From Desulfobacteraceae bacterium (GTDB lineage Bacteria; Desulfobacterota; Desulfobacteria; Desulfobacterales; Desulfosalsimonadaceae), in assembly GCA_021737565.1 (NCBI GenBank), contig JAIPDS010000003.1:1-64000 (forward strand): a DNA stretch of 64,000 nt, read 5' to 3'. This document shows positions 61,296 through 64,000 of this stretch, one piece after another (within the stretch, counting starts at the first letter, position 1; the number at the start of each line of letters is the position of its first letter). The notes below the pieces were generated by a model. That model worked only from the letters and a program-made list of their open reading frames with translations, ran no database searches and was not told the origin of the DNA. The translations under genes were made by a program, and so were the position numbers.

Positions 61296-61342
61296 TTGAC
61301 ATATATAAACTTTTCATTATAATTGGATCTAAATATAAAGAT
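61296..61342 (+). promoter_or_regulatory. Consensus sigma-70 promoter with palindromic operator (sahR-ahcY)
   Basis: TTGACA (61296-61301) and TATAAT (61318-61323) match the consensus exactly with a 16-nt spacer. Just downstream, ATCTAAATATAAAGAT (61327-61342) is an inverted repeat with ATCT/AGAT arms, ideally placed for a repressor to block transcription. The encoded ArsR-type regulator is the obvious ligand-controlled repressor. Confidence 0.8.
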
Positions 61343-61358
61343 AAATTGATTTAAGAAA

Positions 61359-62279
61359 ATGAATAGCCTGGCATATTTCAAAGCACTTGCGGATGAAACC
61401 CGGATCCGCCTGGTAAATATCCTGCTGCATCACGAACTCAAGGTGGGGGAAATAGTAAGTATCCTTGAGATGGGACAATCCAGGATCTCGCGTCACTTAA
61501 AGATTCTGGCTGATGCGGAGATGGTAAAAAGCCTTAAAGAAGGCGTATGGGGTTTTTATTCCATTGCAGAGACCGGGCCCGGACGCAGATTCATTGATGC
61601 GGTCAGCCATGTTTTCAAAGATGACCCCCTGCTGGAGCACGACCTTGAGAAGGCCGGTCAGATAATCGAGGCCCGCTCCAGGAACACCATGAGGTTTTTT
61701 GATCACGTGGCCTCCAGGTGGGATCTTTTAAAACGCGAAATCATCGGCGCATTTGATCTGCAGAAGGCAATTTTCAAAAACGCCGGAACATATGAGACAG
61801 GCGTGGATCTGGGATGCGGTACCGGTGAGCTGCTCGGTGTCATGAAAAATCACGCGGCAAAGGTTATAGGCGTAGATTCTTCACCAAGGATGATAGAAGA
61901 GGCAAGAAAACGATTTTCAAGCGGACACGGAGAAAGTATGGAAATCCGGCTGGGCGAACTCGAGCACCTGCCCATGGGAGACAAGGAAGCGGATCTTGCT
62001 GTTATATCCCTTGTTCTGCAGTATTTAGACGACCCACAAAAAGGCATCTCCGAGGTTGAAAGGATTTTAAAGCCGGGCGGCCAATTCATACTGGCCGAGC
62101 TTGACAGGCACGAAAACGAGCATCTTAAAACCGTCTACGGTGTCAAATGGCAGGGTTTTGACAGGCACGAACTGAGCCGGTGGCTTGAAAAAAACGGATT
62201 TAAAGTAAAACAGGTCGAGCCTCACCCGATTTCAAAAGGGCTGACCTTAAACATTTTCCGGGCGGCCAGGATTAATTAA
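61359..62279 (+). CDS. sahR: ArsR-type regulator fused to SAM-dependent methyltransferase (SahR-like)
   Basis: A 306-aa two-domain protein: an N-terminal ArsR winged helix (~1-90, with ALADETRIRLVNILL and LEMGQSRISRHLKIL) and a C-terminal class I methyltransferase domain (~110-300, SAM motif VDLGCGTGELLG, then GVDSSPRMI and RILKPGGQFILAELD). In sulfate-reducing bacteria SahR regulators of this form control S-adenosylhomocysteine recycling, with the methyltransferase fold serving as sensor. The gene lies 45 nt before ahcY, which fits that role exactly. No arsenic genes are nearby. Confidence 0.85.
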   Translation: MNSLAYFKALADETRIRLVNILLHHELKVGEIVSILEMGQSRISRHLKILADAEMVKSLKEGVWGFYSIAETGPGRRFIDAVSHVFKDDPLLEHDLEKAGQIIEARSRNTMRFFDHVASRWDLLKREIIGAFDLQKAIFKNAGTYETGVDLGCGTGELLGVMKNHAAKVIGVDSSPRMIEEARKRFSSGHGESMEIRLGELEHLPMGDKEADLAVISLVLQYLDDPQKGISEVERILKPGGQFILAELDRHENEHLKTVYGVKWQGFDRHELSRWLEKNGFKVKQVEPHPISKGLTLNIFRAARIN

Positions 62280-62324
62280 GGCCGCCCCGGACAAACCAAG
62301 GCAAAAAAAGAAAGGAACAACAGA

Positions 62325-63773
62325 ATGTTAATGAAACCAGATGAAAATAAAAAACCGATCGTACCTGAACTCGACCCCGGGCTGCCCTATAAAGTGGCCG
62401 ACATATCTCTTGCCCCGGACGGATTCAAGGAAATGGAGCTTTCTGAAAATGAAATGCCCGGCCTGATGGCGGTGAGGGATAAATACGGACCCGAAAAGCC
62501 GCTTAAAGGTTTTAAAATAACCGGCAGCCTGCACATGACCATACAGACCGCAATGCTGATTGAAACATTAAAGCAGCTTGGCGCAGACATCCGCTGGGCA
62601 TCCTGTAACATTTTCTCCACCCAGGACCAGGCCGCAGCAGCAATTGCCAAGTCCGGCTCCGCAGCCGTGTTTGCCTGGAAGGGCGAATCCCTGGAAGACT
62701 ACTGGTGGTGTACAGAACAGGCTCTTACCTGGCCGGACGGCACAGGACCTGACCTGATAGTGGATGACGGCGGGGATGCCACCCTTTTTATCCACGAAGG
62801 GGTAAAGGCTGAAGACAGCCCCGAGATGCTTGAAAAAGAATACGATGTATATGAGTATCAGTGCATAATCAACAGGTTGCGGGCTTCATATGAACGCGAC
62901 CCGAAGCACTGGCACAAGGTTGCCGAAAAAATACAGGGGGTTTCCGAGGAAACCACCACGGGCGTAAACCGCCTTTACCAGCTCGCCAAAAAAGGCGAAC
63001 TGCTTTTCCCGGCGGTAAACGTAAACGATTCTGTGACCAAGTCCAAGTTCGACAATATTTATGGCTGCCGGGACTCCCTGGCAGACGGGATCAAGCGTGC
63101 AACCGATACCATGGTTGCCGGAAAAACAGTTGTAATATGCGGCTACGGAGACGTTGGCAAGGGGTGCGCCCAGTCCATGCGTGGTTTCGGCGCAAGAGTG
63201 GTGGTAACCGAAATAGATCCCATCTGCGCGCTGCAGGCGGCAATGGAAGGCTATGAAGTCTCGACCATGGAGGATATGGCACCTGCCGGCGATATTTTCG
63301 TAACGGCATCAGGCTGCTGCGACGTGGTGACAGGCGAGCATATGGAACAGATGAAAAACGAGGCCATTGTATGCAATATAGGTCATTTCGACCACGAAAT
63401 CGAAGTCTCCTACCTGGAGAAAAACTGCGAAAAAACCAGTATCAAGCCGCAGGTTGACCAGTGGCACATGAATTCGGGGCGCTCCGTCATCCTGCTTGCA
63501 GAAGGACGCCTTGTAAACCTTGGATGTGCAACCGGGCATCCCAGCTTTGTCATGAGCAACAGCTTTACCAACCAGACACTGGCCCAGATCAAACTGGCCG
63601 CAGAAGACCTTGACAGGCAGGTATATACGCTTCCCAAGGGTCTGGACGAAGAGGTGGCAAGGCTGCATCTGGACCGTCTCGGTGTAAAACTTACCAGCCT
63701 TAATGAGAAACAGGCAGACTACCTGGGCGTGCCTGTGCAAGGACCTTATAAACCAGAACATTACCGGTACTAA
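62325..63773 (+). CDS. ahcY: Adenosylhomocysteinase
   Basis: A 482-aa NAD-dependent enzyme that hydrolyses S-adenosylhomocysteine to homocysteine and adenosine, regenerating methyl-transfer capacity. Clear motifs are [55 protein letters not shown] (with the NAD-site Lys and catalytic Lys/Asp/Asn) , [18 protein letters not shown] (NAD loop) and the C-terminal [13 protein letters not shown]. Length and end match the family. It is co-transcribed with sahR. Confidence 0.97.
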   Translation: MLMKPDENKKPIVPELDPGLPYKVADISLAPDGFKEMELSENEMPGLMAVRDKYGPEKPLKGFKITGSLHMTIQTAMLIETLKQLGADIRWASCNIFSTQDQAAAAIAKSGSAAVFAWKGESLEDYWWCTEQALTWPDGTGPDLIVDDGGDATLFIHEGVKAEDSPEMLEKEYDVYEYQCIINRLRASYERDPKHWHKVAEKIQGVSEETTTGVNRLYQLAKKGELLFPAVNVNDSVTKSKFDNIYGCRDSLADGIKRATDTMVAGKTVVICGYGDVGKGCAQSMRGFGARVVVTEIDPICALQAAMEGYEVSTMEDMAPAGDIFVTASGCCDVVTGEHMEQMKNEAIVCNIGHFDHEIEVSYLEKNCEKTSIKPQVDQWHMNSGRSVILLAEGRLVNLGCATGHPSFVMSNSFTNQTLAQIKLAAEDLDRQVYTLPKGLDEEVARLHLDRLGVKLTSLNEKQADYLGVPVQGPYKPEHYRY

Positions 63774-63836
63774 GCCTGCAGCAACTTCAAGCCTCAAGCT
63801 GCAGCTTCAAGCTTAAAAGCGCAAAGTAAAGCAAAA

Positions 63837-63892
63837 AGCGGGGTTACCCCGCGGGCTTCCGGTGGGGGAGCCTGCGGGGCAAGACCCCGCTT
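63837..63892. terminator. Bidirectional terminator between ahcY and the partial gene
   Basis: AAGCGGGGT at about 63838 and its complement ACCCCGCTT at about 63884 bracket further paired GC-rich arms, followed by TTTATAATTTTTT on the plus strand and preceded by an A-rich run that gives T residues on the minus strand. It lies between convergent genes. Confidence 0.75.
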
Positions 63893-64000
63893 TATAATTT
63901 TTTATGGTTTCTCAGCAGTTGCGCCCCCAGATCCAGAGCCTTCAGGTTTATTTCGTGAAAGGAGGGGGAAAAGCGCTTCCTTATCAGCTCCTTTACAGAA
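63892..64000 (-). CDS. 2-oxoacid:ferredoxin oxidoreductase gamma subunit, 3' end only
   Basis: On the minus strand an open frame runs in from the window edge and stops at TAA (63892-63894). Its 35 residues include ELIRKRFSPSFHEINLKALD followed by LGAQLLRNHKKL. This matches the C-terminal tail of the gamma subunit of pyruvate/2-oxoglutarate:ferredoxin oxidoreductases (pattern RF..KFHE.N..A...G). The rest of the gene lies beyond the window, so the call is tentative. Confidence 0.6.
   Translation of the reverse strand, partial: SVKELIRKRFSPSFHEINLKALDLGAQLLRNHKKL

Overview
The window looks like chromosomal DNA of a strictly anaerobic, organic-acid-oxidising bacterium, most likely a sulfate reducer of the Desulfobacterota. 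This is inferred from gene content: a Na+-pumping glutaconyl-CoA decarboxylase, an aldehyde:ferredoxin oxidoreductase, an oxygen-sensitive class I fumarase, a menaquinone-type fumarate reductase/succinate dehydrogenase, many CoA-thioester enzymes, sigma-54 control, and an ArsR-methyltransferase (SahR-type) regulator next to ahcY. No rRNA, tRNA or CRISPR array was seen.

Layout. (1) 0-9 kb: a plus-strand glutaconyl-CoA decarboxylase operon (biotin carrier, alpha, a 46-aa delta subunit, beta), then a molybdopterin oxidoreductase framed by two inverted copies of a 176-nt palindromic repeat, then a minus-strand set with a second beta subunit, a gamma-like membrane protein and a cyclic-nucleotide-binding protein. 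(2) 9.2-54.8 kb: a nearly unbroken minus-strand catabolic region, by eye more AT-rich than both flanks. Its left half (9.2-31.5 kb) holds flavodoxin, metallo-beta-lactamase-fold hydrolases, two Fe-S old-yellow-enzyme-type reductases, fumarase, FrdCAB, a CitE-type lyase, a SucCD-type CoA ligase, two MmgE/PrpD proteins, a 3-hydroxyisobutyrate-dehydrogenase-like enzyme, an AA_synth/DUF1185 protein and a sodium:solute symporter with a small partner. The middle (31.8-41.2 kb) holds a third MmgE/PrpD protein, a clear homologue of enamidase (the ring-opening amidohydrolase of anaerobic nicotinate fermentation), a second AA_synth protein, a GlcD/Fe-S/CCG oxidase set and an aldehyde:ferredoxin oxidoreductase. 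The right half (41.7-54.8 kb) holds a nitrilase, two AMP-forming and one ADP-forming acyl-CoA ligase, an AMACR-like racemase, a family III CoA-transferase, two 3-hydroxyacyl-CoA dehydrogenases, an acyl-CoA dehydrogenase, an SDR and a BadI/MenB-type ring-opening enzyme. (3) 54.8-64 kb: a divergent sigma-54 activator gene, a GAF/HD-GYP protein, a CBS-DUF294 protein, a 3-methyladenine glycosylase, sahR-ahcY, and the 3' end of a 2-oxoacid:ferredoxin oxidoreductase gamma subunit.

How the parts may work together (inference). Enamidase plus a 2-(hydroxymethyl)glutarate-dehydrogenase-like enzyme suggests anaerobic degradation of a partly reduced N-heterocycle or cyclic enamide through branched C5/C6 dicarboxylates. 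FrdCAB, fumarase, SucCD and CitE form a chain that could oxidise succinate- or methylsuccinate-type acids to malyl- or citramalyl-CoA and cleave them. The right half could activate, beta-oxidise and ring-open an acyl-CoA, and glutaconyl-CoA decarboxylase would turn glutaconyl-CoA into crotonyl-CoA while pumping Na+. The best evidence that both halves form one regulon is regulatory: the genes starting at 31552 and 54802 carry nearly identical -24/-12-type promoters, each with two tandem 16-bp inverted-repeat sites 18 bp apart at the same distance upstream, and a sigma-54 activator gene lies beside one of them. Nicotinate dehydrogenase, 6-hydroxynicotinate reductase and a B12 mutase are absent from the window, so the true substrate is unknown.
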